Below are positions 55,033 through 63,546 of a stretch of DNA of 64,000 bases, piece by piece. The DNA is taken from contig NZ_CP031417.1 in assembly GCF_003367395.1 (NCBI RefSeq), positions 3,968,001 through 4,032,000 on the forward strand, given 5' to 3'. Position 1 is the stretch's first letter; each line of letters begins with the position of its first letter. The position numbers and the translations under genes are program-made. This DNA comes from Pseudolabrys taiwanensis. GTDB taxonomy: Bacteria; Pseudomonadota; Alphaproteobacteria; Rhizobiales; Xanthobacteraceae. The notes under the pieces are model-generated. The model made no database searches, was not told the origin of the DNA, and was given only the letters and a program-made list of their open reading frames with translations.

Positions 55033-55166
55033 GTCACCCTGAGGTGCTTGGCGCGGAACGCGCCAAGCCTCGAAGGGTCTGAGCATCTCGGTTGCTCTCG
55101 TTTCCGGGAGTCAGAGCCCCTTCGAGCCTCGCGTGCTCACGCACGCTCGCTCCTCAGGGTGACGGA
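55033..55166. repeat. Family-B inverted-repeat element (B4)
   Basis: CGTCACCCTGAGGTGCTTGG...GCCTCGAAGGGTCTGAG and CCTTCGAGCCTCGCGTGC...CTCCTCAGGGTGACGG are inverted halves, in the gap between lptE and the next gene. Confidence 0.85.
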
Positions 55167-55194
55167 AAGCGGAGTGGTGCCACTGTCGACCCAC

Positions 55195-56208
55195 ATGGCA
55201 AACAACAACGGTCTTCCGCCGCGCCCCCTCCTCACCGCCGCCACGCGTGACGGCCTCGTGCTGCCGGTACTCGACCTCACCGATCCGCGCTTCACGGTGC
55301 CGGACGATGCGGCAAGCCTTGAACGCTTGTTCGGCACGGTGATCGAGGAGGAACGTCGCCGGCGCCACGTTCCGAAATTCATCCTGCGTTGGATGCTGCG
55401 CCGCGCGGCGAAGCGCTCGCGGTTGTTGCGGGCGCTGTTCGGTGAGAACACGTCGTTCCTCGACGCTATCAGCACTTATGTGATGAAGCTCGGGCCGGAC
55501 AATTTGCCGCCGTCCTACGACAGTCCCGCGGACAGGCGCATCGCAGCCTCCCCCAACCTTACGCTGTTGCGGTTGCGGACCCAGCAGGTCGCCGGACTTC
55601 TGGCCGATGCGCTGGTCCCCGCACTCGAGCGCGCGCCGTCCGCGCCGCTGCGCCTCGTCAACATCGCCGGTGGCACTACGATCGACAGTTTGAATGCCCT
55701 GATGATGCTACGCCGGCGCAACGACGCCCTGTTGCGCCGGCCGATCGTCATTCACGTGCTCGATCAGCAAGATGCCGGCCCTTTCTTCGGCCGCAACGCG
55801 CTCGCGGCGCTGAGGCAACCCGGCGCGCCTTTGGCCGAACTGGATATCACCTTCGACCACCGTCTCTACGATTGGACCGATACCGCCACGCTCGAAGCGC
55901 TGTTGCGCGAGGTCACGGCAGCCAATGCCGTCGCCGCGGCGTCGAGCGAGGGTGGCCTGTTCGAGTACGGAACGGACGAGGCCATCATCGCGAACCTGCG
56001 CGCCCTGCATGCCGGCGGCGTAATGGCTGTCGCCGGTTCGGTGACGGCCAGCCATGCCGCGCGCCGGCGCATGTTGAAGCTCAGCCGCTTCAAGCTGTTC
56101 CCGCGCGGCCTCGAAGGATTTGCGCCCTTGGCGGCGCAGGCCGGCTACCGGATCGCCCGCGCCGAAACCAACCACTCCAGCGAGCAGGTGCTGCTCGCGC
56201 CGGCATGA
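55195..56208 (+). CDS. Methyltransferase-like protein of unknown function
   Basis: This 337-residue protein has a helical N-terminal part (about 1-130) and a Rossmann-like part: APLRLVNIAGGTTIDSLNALMML, an acidic end IVIHVLDQQDAG, and VAAASSEGGLFEYGTDEAI. This resembles class I SAM-dependent methyltransferases, but the glycine motif I is degenerate (NIAGGTT). ATG 55195; the upstream frame reads through B4. It lies between lptE and holA. Confidence 0.55.
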   Translation: MANNNGLPPRPLLTAATRDGLVLPVLDLTDPRFTVPDDAASLERLFGTVIEEERRRRHVPKFILRWMLRRAAKRSRLLRALFGENTSFLDAISTYVMKLGPDNLPPSYDSPADRRIAASPNLTLLRLRTQQVAGLLADALVPALERAPSAPLRLVNIAGGTTIDSLNALMMLRRRNDALLRRPIVIHVLDQQDAGPFFGRNALAALRQPGAPLAELDITFDHRLYDWTDTATLEALLREVTAANAVAAASSEGGLFEYGTDEAIIANLRALHAGGVMAVAGSVTASHAARRRMLKLSRFKLFPRGLEGFAPLAAQAGYRIARAETNHSSEQVLLAPA

Positions 56209-56263
56209 GACGTCAGGCGCGGCCGCGTTGCGCTCGCCTGCCGCGGCGATTAGCTTGCGGCCG

Positions 56264-57292
56264 ATGACCGCCGTCAAAGCCGCCGATATCGACCGTTTCA
56301 TTGCCAAGCCAGATCCGGCGCTGCCGATCGTGCTGGTCTACGGGCCCGACGCCGGCCTGGTGCGCGAGCGCGTTGACGCGCTGGTCAAGGTGTCGGTCGA
56401 CGACCCCAACGATCCGTTTGCCTTCGTGCGCATCGAGGGCGAGGACCTGTCCGGCAATCCGTCGCGGCTGGTCGAAGAGGCGCACACGGTGCCGCTGTTC
56501 GGCGGCCGCCGCGCCGTGCTGGTGAAGGCCGGCTCGCGCAACATCGCCGCGGCGGTCGAGATGGTGGTCAACGCACCGTCGCCGGAATGCCGCGTCATCA
56601 TCGAGGCCGGCGACCTGCGTAAGTCGTCGCCGCTGCGCGCGATGTGCGAGAAAGCGAAGGTTGCGGCGGCGCTGCCCTGTTACGTCGACAACGAGCGCGA
56701 TCTGGCGCGGCTGATCGACGACGAGATGCGCGCGGCCGGTCTTTCGATCGCGCCGGATGCACGCGCCACGCTGTTGTCGCTGTTGGGCGGCGATCGCCTC
56801 GCGTCGCGCAACGAGATCCGCAAGCTGGCGCTCTATGCGCAGGGTCAAAGTCGGATCGAGGTCGCGGACGTGATGGCGGTGGTGGCCGACGCCTCGGCGC
56901 TGGCGCTCGACGGCGTGATCGATGCCGCCTTTGCCGGCAAGACGGCCGATGTCGATGGCGAGTTCTTCAAGGCGCGCGCCGGAGGCTCGTCGCCGGCGGC
57001 GATTATCTCAGCGGCGATCCGGCATATCGCCAGCCTGCACAAGATGAAGCTGGCAGTGGATGGCGGTGACTCGGTCGACTTCGCCATGCAGCGGGGCGCG
57101 CCGCCAGTGCATTTCAGCCGCCAGAAGCTGGTCGGCGATGCCTTGCGTCTGTGGACCGCGCCGCGTCTTGTCCGCGCCATGCAGCAGCTCGCCGAGGCCT
57201 CGCTCGATGCCCGCCGCAACGCCGTGCTGGCGGAGGCGATCGCACAGCGCACGCTGCTATCGCTCGCGGTGAACGCCCGCAAACGCGGCTGA
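56264..57292 (+). CDS. holA: DNA polymerase III delta subunit
   Basis: This 342-residue clamp-loader subunit opens the sliding clamp. The start MTAVKAADIDRFIAKPD, the ATPase-fold VLVYGPDAGLVRERVDALVK, the LASRNEIRKLALYA helix and the C-terminal helical part (AIIRHIASLHKMK-like) fit HolA. ATG 56264 is chosen; the frame is open upstream from 56120, overlapping the previous gene. Confidence 0.92.
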   Translation: MTAVKAADIDRFIAKPDPALPIVLVYGPDAGLVRERVDALVKVSVDDPNDPFAFVRIEGEDLSGNPSRLVEEAHTVPLFGGRRAVLVKAGSRNIAAAVEMVVNAPSPECRVIIEAGDLRKSSPLRAMCEKAKVAAALPCYVDNERDLARLIDDEMRAAGLSIAPDARATLLSLLGGDRLASRNEIRKLALYAQGQSRIEVADVMAVVADASALALDGVIDAAFAGKTADVDGEFFKARAGGSSPAAIISAAIRHIASLHKMKLAVDGGDSVDFAMQRGAPPVHFSRQKLVGDALRLWTAPRLVRAMQQLAEASLDARRNAVLAEAIAQRTLLSLAVNARKRG

Positions 57293-57389
57293 TCCGCCGT
57301 TCAAACGTTAGCTTTTGCTTGCTCGAACCGCGCGAATTGCCGGGCGCCGCTGGGCGTTGCGGTAAAGCTTTCTGCGGTAGCAAAGTAGG

Positions 57390-57806
57390 ATGCAGGCGAA
57401 CCCAAAAGATCTGCGCGGGTGGCGAGGGGCCCTACAACGGGCGGGCCTGGCGTATGGCGGCCGGGTCGATCCACGCCACCTCTATGGATACATCGGCGCG
57501 GTCACCGCCGCGCTGCTCGTTCTGATCGGCGCCGCGCTGGTCTTCGGCCGCTCGATGCTGGTCCCGCCGCCGCTGCATATCGATGCGGCCGCGCCAGCCG
57601 GTGTCCGTCCGTCCGGACAGTTCTTGCGGCGGCTGCCCGACGGCCACACCTGCCGCTACACCGTTTTCGACAACAACCTCGGCCAGGCGTCGCAAGACAA
57701 GCTCGGCCGCTGCGAAGAGGTGCTGCCACAGCCGGCTGGGCCCGGCGAGACCGCCGCCTCCAAGCTCGACATCCGCCCGCACAGATTCTCCTGGGGCGGG
57801 CGCTGA
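57390..57806 (+). CDS. Small single-pass membrane protein
   Basis: This 138-residue protein has a basic start, one membrane helix (about residues 33-53; LYGYIGAVTAALLVLIGAALVFG) split by a Gly, and a periplasmic tail with LRRLPDGHTCRYTVFDNNLGQ containing two Cys. I know similar hypothetical proteins from Bradyrhizobiaceae; no function. It follows holA by 97 bases. Confidence 0.65.
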   Translation: MQANPKDLRGWRGALQRAGLAYGGRVDPRHLYGYIGAVTAALLVLIGAALVFGRSMLVPPPLHIDAAAPAGVRPSGQFLRRLPDGHTCRYTVFDNNLGQASQDKLGRCEEVLPQPAGPGETAASKLDIRPHRFSWGGR

Positions 57807-57817
57807 GCGCCTGAGGC

Positions 57818-58723
57818 CTAGAGATTGAGCTGATAGCTGTGCGGCACCCAGCGATAGCCGCCCTGGGCGCGATCGATCCAGCCCAGCGACGGGAACGGCA
57901 TGTGGAAGCTGGCCACCATCAGCCGGTCCGTCGCCAGCATGTCGAGGATGCGCTTGCGCGTCGCGACGGCCTTGTCCTTGTCGTCATCCATGTCGAAGAA
58001 CCAGTCCGGCCGCTGCACGCCCATGACGAAATGCGTGAAGGTGTCGGCGGTGATCATGAAGCGCTTGCCGTCGCTTTCGATGTGGAACGCCATCAGTCCC
58101 GGCGAATGGCCGAATGCGTCGACCGCGGTGATGCCCGCGGCCACTTGATCGCCGGGCTTGATGAAGGTCGCGCGGTCGGCGAGCGGTGTGCAGATCTTGA
58201 CGAACAGCTCGCGATTGAACTTGCGCGCCTCGCGCACACCCTCGTTCTTCTGCCAGAAATCGTACTCCGTCGCGCCGAAGACGTAGCGCGCATTCTTGAA
58301 CACCGGCTGGCCGCCTTCGGTGAGGCCGCCGATGTGATCGGGGTGGCCGTGCGTGGTGACGATGACGTCGATGTCCTCGGGCTTGTGGCCGAGCTCGGCG
58401 AGCCGCGCGATCAGATTGCCCGCCGGCATGCGCGTCTTGAGCTGTTCGTATTCGCGGGGCAGCGCGCCGTTGCCGGTGTCGAACAGCACGAGCTCCTTGC
58501 CGGTGTTCACCAGCGTCGGCACGTTCGGATGCTCGAGGCGCGCCGGGTCGATGTTGTTGGCCCGGGCGAGAGCCTCGACCTCACCGGCCGAGGCGTTGGC
58601 GCCGTACAACGGATGCACGCCCTCGCGCACCGACTTGGAATCCAGGATGGTGGCGATCTCGAAGCCGCCGAGCTTGAAGCGGTAGACACCCGGCTGCAGC
58701 GGGCCTTGCATTGAAGCGGGCAT
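57818..58723 (-). CDS. Metallo-beta-lactamase-fold hydrolase
   Basis: This 301-residue protein has the metal motif TTHGHPDHIGGL, the bridging Asp in LVLFDTGNGALPR, later His in FGHSPGLMAFHI and ITADTFTHFVMG. It resembles the quorum-quenching lactonase/AttM-like branch, but the substrate is not determined. ATG 58723 has GGGGAGAACGAGGA before it; a longer frame is open upstream. Convergent with the gene at 57390. Confidence 0.88.
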   Translation of the reverse strand: MPASMQGPLQPGVYRFKLGGFEIATILDSKSVREGVHPLYGANASAGEVEALARANNIDPARLEHPNVPTLVNTGKELVLFDTGNGALPREYEQLKTRMPAGNLIARLAELGHKPEDIDVIVTTHGHPDHIGGLTEGGQPVFKNARYVFGATEYDFWQKNEGVREARKFNRELFVKICTPLADRATFIKPGDQVAAGITAVDAFGHSPGLMAFHIESDGKRFMITADTFTHFVMGVQRPDWFFDMDDDKDKAVATRKRILDMLATDRLMVASFHMPFPSLGWIDRAQGGYRWVPHSYQLNL

Positions 58724-58884
58724 TCCTCGTTCTCCCCGACCTTGTTGGTCTGTTGTCTCGCTCTTTAGCAGCGGTGCGCCCCTTCGATCCAGCCCGTTGA
58801 CGAGAGTCAAAGTGGCCGCCGCCGCCCTGGCGCCTAATATCGCCCGGTTCTATGGTTGATGTTCCACAACAGAGGGGGCTGACG

Positions 58885-59163
58885 ATGGCGAAGAAACGGA
58901 AGAAGGCCAAGAAGGCAAAAAAGACGAAGGCGAAAGCGAAGACGGTCAAGCGGGCGGCGGCAAAACGCCGGACCTCTTCGAAGGCGCGAAAAGTCGCTGC
59001 GAAGACCAAACGCAAAACGGTGAAGAAGGCCAAGCGCCGCACGAAGCCGAAGACACTTGGCCAGCGCGTCGCCGGCGTGTTCGGCGTGTTCACCGATACG
59101 ATCCGCGACACCGGCAAGTTGCGCGACAAGCTCGAGCCGCCAGCGACCTCCGAGACGGAGTAG
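58885..59163 (+). CDS. Lysine-rich histone H1-like protein
   Basis: This 92-residue protein is strongly basic: its first 60 residues are mostly Lys, Ala and Arg (AKKRKKAKKAKK, KARKVAAKTKRK, TVKKAKRR), followed by a short hydrophobic C-terminal helix GQRVAGVFGVFTDTIR. Such proteins resemble histone H1 tails and are thought to bind nucleic acid. ATG 58885 follows AGAGGGGG. Confidence 0.75.
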   Translation: MAKKRKKAKKAKKTKAKAKTVKRAAAKRRTSSKARKVAAKTKRKTVKKAKRRTKPKTLGQRVAGVFGVFTDTIRDTGKLRDKLEPPATSETE

Positions 59164-59327
59164 CAACCGCGACCGCTCCGGGACGCGGGCGTCAGCGCCC
59201 GCGCACCGGAGGGGAGCCGGTATTTGCCTAAAATTATCGGCACAATTTGCGACCGCGTTTTACGCGAGTTTTAGCGCCGGTATCGGAAGCTACCGCCAGG
59301 ACTGGGGGGCACCAGCCGGCGGTTTAG

Positions 59328-60140
59328 ATGTCATCGGAAGCATCGTCGTCACGGCGTTATTCTCGCGCATTCGTCACGCTCTGCCGCCGGGCAGCACTGT
59401 CCGGTCTTCTTGCTGTCGCGCTCGCGGGCGGCGTCTTTTGGTCCGAAGCCGGCGACAGCGCCGCGATGGCTGTCGCTGCCATTCCGCAAGAGGCGCGGCC
59501 GGAGGTGGTGATCGTGTCGCTCGCGACGGCGGCCTCATGGCCTGAGACATCGGCGCCGGCCGTGGCCGCGCCCTCCCCCGCTCCCGCGGCTGCGGAGAAT
59601 CTCGCCTCGCTGCTCAAGGCAAGTGCCGTCGTCGACCATCGCATGGCGACGCGACCGACGTTCGCCGCCGAGTATCGCTCGCTGCGCCGGCTCGCGGCCC
59701 TGATCGACCTGCCGCGCTTGCGCGACGGCGCCTCCATCACCGGCATCGCTTCCACCTACAATCCCTATCGCGATGGCCCGACCGAAGGCGGTGTGCAGAC
59801 GGCCTCCGGGGAGTTCTACGATCCGACCGGCTGGACCGCCGCCATCCAGACGAGCCTGCGCGTGCAGTTCGGCGGCGTGCGTTATGGCCGCCTCTACCGG
59901 CCGGCTTACGTTCTGGTTGAGTGCGACGATAGGCAGGCGATCGTGAAGATCAACGATGTCGGTCCGTTGAAGCCCGGCCGCGTCATCGATCTGAATGAGC
60001 GCGCGATGCGCTACTTCGATCCGTTCCTGCGCCGCGGCTTGCTCGCCGACGTGCGCGTGACGTTGTTGCCGGGCGAGGACTGGCTGCCGGGCCCGGTCGG
60101 CGGCGCCGGTCTCATTCAATACGCGCTCGCGGCGCGCTAA
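59328..60140 (+). CDS. rlpA: RlpA-family septal ring protein
   Basis: This 270-residue protein has an N-terminal membrane helix/signal (about 20-40), a low-complexity Ala/Pro linker and a C-terminal double-psi beta-barrel (about 140-230) with ASTYNPYRDGPT, TASGEFYDPTGWTAAIQ and VKINDVGPLKPGRVIDLNERAM. RlpA-type proteins cleave denuded glycans; the catalytic Asp is in INDVGP. No SPOR domain is present. It overlaps the end of the DUF3309 gene. Confidence 0.85.
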   Translation: MSSEASSSRRYSRAFVTLCRRAALSGLLAVALAGGVFWSEAGDSAAMAVAAIPQEARPEVVIVSLATAASWPETSAPAVAAPSPAPAAAENLASLLKASAVVDHRMATRPTFAAEYRSLRRLAALIDLPRLRDGASITGIASTYNPYRDGPTEGGVQTASGEFYDPTGWTAAIQTSLRVQFGGVRYGRLYRPAYVLVECDDRQAIVKINDVGPLKPGRVIDLNERAMRYFDPFLRRGLLADVRVTLLPGEDWLPGPVGGAGLIQYALAAR

Positions 60141-60304
60141 CGCGCGATGCGTTCGATGATCAGCAGGCCGATCATCGCGATCAACAACAGGCCGAAGAAG
60201 CTCGCCGGCAAATAGCCCCAGCGGCGGCTATGGGACCAGCGCGGCAAACAGGCGACCGCCGCCACGGCAAGGACAAGCAGCAACAGCAGAGCCATTGGCG
60301 TCAT
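60137..60304 (-). CDS. DUF3309 small membrane protein
   Basis: This 55-residue protein has two membrane helices around the DUF3309 signature LPRWSHSRRWGYLPAS. ATG 60304 overlaps the upstream stop (ATGA); ATG 60295 with AAGGAG ten bases upstream is also possible. Function unknown. Confidence 0.75.
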   Translation of the reverse strand: MTPMALLLLLVLAVAAVACLPRWSHSRRWGYLPASFFGLLLIAMIGLLIIERIAR

Positions 60305-60495
60305 TGCTCCTTGAGCAGTCTGTAGACGGCGCCGCCAAGGCCGATGAGGCAGCCGATCAAGAATACATATTGCATGACCATCAATGCACCGCTTGGCGCC
60401 TCGGTCTGCGTGCTGATCGTATAGATCAGCCACAGCACGACCGCCGCGCTCACGATCGCCATCAATCGCCAGTGGCTGCCAGATCGTTCGGTCAT
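60301..60495 (-). CDS. Small two-helix membrane protein
   Basis: This 64-residue protein starts at ATG 60495 with GGGAG upstream and has helices at about residues 12-30 (AIVSAAVVLWLIYTIS) and 38-58 (VMQYVFLIGCLIGLGGAVY). Its stop overlaps the DUF3309 start, so both are made together. I do not recognise the family. Confidence 0.65.
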   Translation of the reverse strand: MTERSGSHWRLMAIVSAAVVLWLIYTISTQTEAPSGALMVMQYVFLIGCLIGLGGAVYRLLKEQ

Positions 60496-60746
60496 CGCAT
60501 GCTCCCAGGACCTCGAGGTGTCGCGGAGGTTAGTTGTGTTTTCGGCGTCGGGCTTGGGCTGGACGGCGCGGGCGCATGGCATGGGAGGAGAGCAGGGACG
60601 GGATCACGGCGCCGGACATGGGGGAGCTCGCATCAAGATACCGCTGCGCCGCCGGCATGGTCGGCATGCGAAATTTCGCGGCTGCGCCATGTGTTTTTGC
60701 GGCCGGATTAACCGGCGTTACAGCCCTGCCGGCTAGTGTCGCGTCC

Positions 60747-61034
60747 ATGCAGGACGAGCAACGCCAACACGAACGCCGACCGATCGATCTCGTTGTCGAG
60801 GTTCAAGCACCGATCAAATGCGTGCTGAGCGACGTCTCGGCGCTCGGCGCGCGCCTGACGGTCGACTGTGCGACCGTACTGCCGAACGAGTTCATGCTCG
60901 TTCTGAATAATGAGTTGCGCCGCTGGTGCCGCGTCAAGTGGCGCTCCGACGACCAAGTCGGTGTCGAATTCGTCGCCATGCCGGAAGCGCATGTGCGGTC
61001 GGAAGACAGCGACGTCAGCCGGCGCGTGGCCTGA
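60747..61034 (+). CDS. PilZ domain protein
   Basis: This 95-residue protein is a single PilZ domain. The c-di-GMP-binding RxxxR is in RQHERRPIDL, followed by CVLSDVSALGARLTV (matching the D/NxSxxG motif as DVSALG) and WCRVKWRSDDQVGVEFV. It would respond to the second messenger c-di-GMP. ATG 60747; the frame is open upstream. Confidence 0.85.
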   Translation: MQDEQRQHERRPIDLVVEVQAPIKCVLSDVSALGARLTVDCATVLPNEFMLVLNNELRRWCRVKWRSDDQVGVEFVAMPEAHVRSEDSDVSRRVA

Positions 61035-61135
61035 TCTCAAACACGGCTGACGTCGTGCGCTGATGCCAATGTCGTTCGGCTATTGCTGACGCGACGTTAG
61101 AGCGTATCTCGTTTAGTTGGAATCGGCTCACATTC

Positions 61136-61166
61136 CGCTCGCCCCCGCGAAAGCGCGGGCCCAGGG
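61136..61166. repeat. Partial family-C element (C5)
   Basis: CCCCCGCGAAAGCGCGGGCCCAGGG resembles one half of the family-C element without its partner. It precedes the tandem hairpin array. Confidence 0.5.
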
Positions 61167-61200
61167 CCAAAAGCACCGATATTCAGATGCCGCGCTGGAT

Positions 61201-61380
61201 GTCCATCGCAAGTCGGCTGTAGCCGACTTGCGTACTATAGGTGATGGACATCGGGTAAACCCGATGTCCATCGCAAGTCGGCTGTAGCCGACTTGCGTAC
61301 TATAGGTGGTGGACATCGGGTAAACCCGATGTCCATCGCAAGTCGGCTGTAGCGCGACTTGCGCACGATAGGTGGCGGGA
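61201..61380. repeat. 65-bp tandem array of alternating perfect hairpins
   Basis: The unit starts at 61201, 61266 and 61331. Each unit has a hairpin with arms GCAAGTCGGCT / AGCCGACTTGC (loop GT) and one with arms GATGGACATCGGGT / ACCCGATGTCCATC (loop AA). The third unit has diverged (AGCGCGACTTGC). They are back to back, between PilZ and the 3' end of parB. It encodes nothing I recognise. Confidence 0.85.
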
Positions 61381-61418
61381 ATGAACGGTGCGTGTTTCAC
61401 ACCTGACTATAAACTGAT

Positions 61419-62333
61419 CTAGCCGCCGAGCTTACGAAGCACAGCGTCGAGCTGATCGAGATCCGTGTACTTGATGTGCAGGGTGCCGCCGTCACCTTGA
61501 TGGTCGACGGATACGTCGAGACCGAGGATGTCCGACATGCGGCGCTCCAGCGCCAGCGTATCGGGATCCTTTTTCGGCGCTTCAGCCTTGCCAAGCTTCT
61601 GCTCGATCTTCTTCTTGATGCCGTCGAAGGTCTTGTCGCCGGGCTGGCCTTGTTCTTCCTGGCGCACCCACTCTTCGAGCTGACGCACGCTGTAGCCTTC
61701 CTCGATCGCCATGCTGGCGAAGAGTTCGGCGTTCGGGTGGCCGACGAGCAGACGCGCGTGGCCGGCCGATAGCTTGCCCTCGCGTACCCAGCGCTTCACC
61801 TGATCGGGCAGCTTGAGCAGACGCACGAGGTTGGCGATGTACGGCCGGCTCTTGCCGATGATCTGCGCCACCTGCTCCTGCGTGTGGTTGCACTGCTCCA
61901 TCAGCGCGACATAGCCGGCCGCTTCCTCGATCGGGTTGAGGTCGGCGCGCTGCACGTTCTCGATGATGGCGAACTCGAGCGACTGCGTGTCGGTGGCGTC
62001 GACGATGGCGATCGGCACTTCATGCAGACCGGCGCGCTGTGCGGCGCGCCAGCGCCGCTCGCCGGCGATGATCTCGTAAGAGTCGCGCTCGTTCGGCACT
62101 TCGCGCACGACGATCGGCTGGATGATGCCGCGCTCCTTGATCGAGTCGGAAAGCTCGGCGAGTTCCGCCTCGGTGAATGTGCGGCGCGGGTTGCGCGGGT
62201 TCGGCTTGAGCGTCTCGATGGGGGCTCGACGCGGCTTGCGCGAGGCCTCAGGCGTCGCAGCGGTGTTCGATTCCTCGCCGACGTCACCGATCAGCGCCGC
62301 GAGACCGCGCCCCAATCGTGAATGATCCGCCAT
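61419..62333 (-). CDS. parB: Chromosome-partitioning protein ParB
   Basis: This 304-residue CTPase clamp binds parS and partitions the chromosome with ParA. The CTP-binding GERRWRAAQRAG, the N-terminal LGRGLAALIGD and a helix-turn-helix (TQEQVAQIIGKSRPYIANLV) are present, with a C-terminal dimerisation part. ATG 62333 has AGGAG eight bases before. parA is 269 bases upstream, separated by repeat A5. Confidence 0.95.
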   Translation of the reverse strand: MADHSRLGRGLAALIGDVGEESNTAATPEASRKPRRAPIETLKPNPRNPRRTFTEAELAELSDSIKERGIIQPIVVREVPNERDSYEIIAGERRWRAAQRAGLHEVPIAIVDATDTQSLEFAIIENVQRADLNPIEEAAGYVALMEQCNHTQEQVAQIIGKSRPYIANLVRLLKLPDQVKRWVREGKLSAGHARLLVGHPNAELFASMAIEEGYSVRQLEEWVRQEEQGQPGDKTFDGIKKKIEQKLGKAEAPKKDPDTLALERRMSDILGLDVSVDHQGDGGTLHIKYTDLDQLDAVLRKLGG

Positions 62334-62411
62334 GGCCGCCGCTCCTGGTCTGCCCGACACGCTACTTTCCTTTTTTCGTTGACGCTATCACGGAGCGTTG
62401 CGCTGCTCTCT

Positions 62412-62600
62412 TCTTCATCCCTCCCCTGAAAGGGGAGGGTCGATCCGAGCAAAGCGAGGATCGGGGTGGGGCTTACTCTCGTTGCGAAGCGACCTCACCC
62501 GGCTCGCTGCGCTCGCCACCCTCCCCGCGCCGAAGTCGGATGTTTCCGACTTCGGCCACTTTAATTCCGAACTCGGGTAAACCCGAGTTCGGTGGGGAGG
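62412..62600. repeat. Family-A element with nested hairpins (A5)
   Basis: CCCTCCCCTGAAAGGGGAGGG...GGGGTGGGG on the left and CCTCACCCGG...CCACCCTCCCC on the right face each other. The right loop is expanded with two perfect hairpins: arms GCCGAAGTCGGA / TCCGACTTCGGC and GAACTCGGGT / ACCCGAGTTC. It lies between parB and parA. Confidence 0.8.
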
Positions 62601-62602
62601 GA

Positions 62603-63490
62603 TTAGCCCGCGGCCTTCATCGCGCGCTCGCGCTGGATGATCTCGGTGGCGAGCCGCAAGTAAGCTTCGCTGCCGACGCATTTGAGGTCGTACACCAGCA
62701 CCGGCTTACCGTAGGACGGCGCCTCCGAGATGCGCACGTTGCGTGGGATCACAGTCTCGTAGACCTGCTTGCCCATGAACTGGCGGACGTCGGCCACGAC
62801 CTGGTTGGCAAGGTTGTTGCGCGAGTCGAACATCGTCATGACGATGCCGTGGATCGACAGGTTCGGATTGAGGTTCTTCTTCACCTCGTCGACCGTCTTC
62901 AAAAGCTGCGACAGGCCTTCCAGCGCGAAGAACTCGCACTGCATCGGCACCAGGATCGAATTGGCCGCGGCCATCGCGTTGACGGTGATGAGGTTGAGTG
63001 ACGGTGGGCAGTCCACCAGCACGTAGGTGAAGTTGAAGGCCGGCGTGCCGTTGTTGATGTTGTGAAGCGCGGTGCGCAGGCGGAAAGCGCGGTCGCGCTC
63101 GCGCCCGATCTCGAGCTCGAGGCCCGAGAGGTCCATGGTCGACGGCGCGAGGTGAAGCTGCGGCACGGCGGTCGGGATCACGGCATCGCGCATCGGGGCG
63201 TGGCCGGTGAGCACGTCGTAGGTCGAGGTGCGGCGCTGCTTGCGCTCGATGCCGAGGCCGGTCGAGGCGTTACCCTGCGGGTCGAGATCGACGATCAGCA
63301 CGTGTTCGCCGATGGCGGCGAGCGCGGTGCCGAGGTTGATGGCCGTGGTGGTCTTGCCGACGCCGCCCTTCTGGTTGGCGATGGCGATCACGCGCGGCGC
63401 GCTGGCAGGCGCCGTGGCCACGGGCTTGGTGAAGGGCACGACCTGCGGTTCGGCGGGCGCTGCTTCGGGCGGATCGATCGTGTCGGTCAT
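62603..63490 (-). CDS. parA: Chromosome-partitioning ATPase ParA
   Basis: This 295-residue deviant Walker-A ATPase binds DNA non-specifically and is displaced by ParB. It has IANQKGGVGKTTTAINLGTAL, the switch LLIVDLDPQGN-like VLIVDLDPQGNASTG, and CPPSLNLITVNAMAA. A 45-residue Pro/Ala-rich N-terminal extension precedes the core. ATG 63490 (MTDTIDPPE) is preferred over an upstream start reading through repeat C6. Confidence 0.95.
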   Translation of the reverse strand: MTDTIDPPEAAPAEPQVVPFTKPVATAPASAPRVIAIANQKGGVGKTTTAINLGTALAAIGEHVLIVDLDPQGNASTGLGIERKQRRTSTYDVLTGHAPMRDAVIPTAVPQLHLAPSTMDLSGLELEIGRERDRAFRLRTALHNINNGTPAFNFTYVLVDCPPSLNLITVNAMAAANSILVPMQCEFFALEGLSQLLKTVDEVKKNLNPNLSIHGIVMTMFDSRNNLANQVVADVRQFMGKQVYETVIPRNVRISEAPSYGKPVLVYDLKCVGSEAYLRLATEIIQRERAMKAAG

Positions 63491-63546
63491 TGGCTTAGTC
63501 CTCGGCTTTCCACCGTGTTGGCTCTCTGTGTGCCTGCCGGCGCCCC

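Noticed and set aside
61201..61380. Possible CRISPR array.
   Set aside because: The 65-bp units are contiguous with no variable spacers, and no cas genes are present.
61389..61404. Possible parS site (TGTTTCAC half) beside parB.
   Set aside because: Only one half matches TGTTTCACGTGAAACA; the second half (ACCTGACT) does not.
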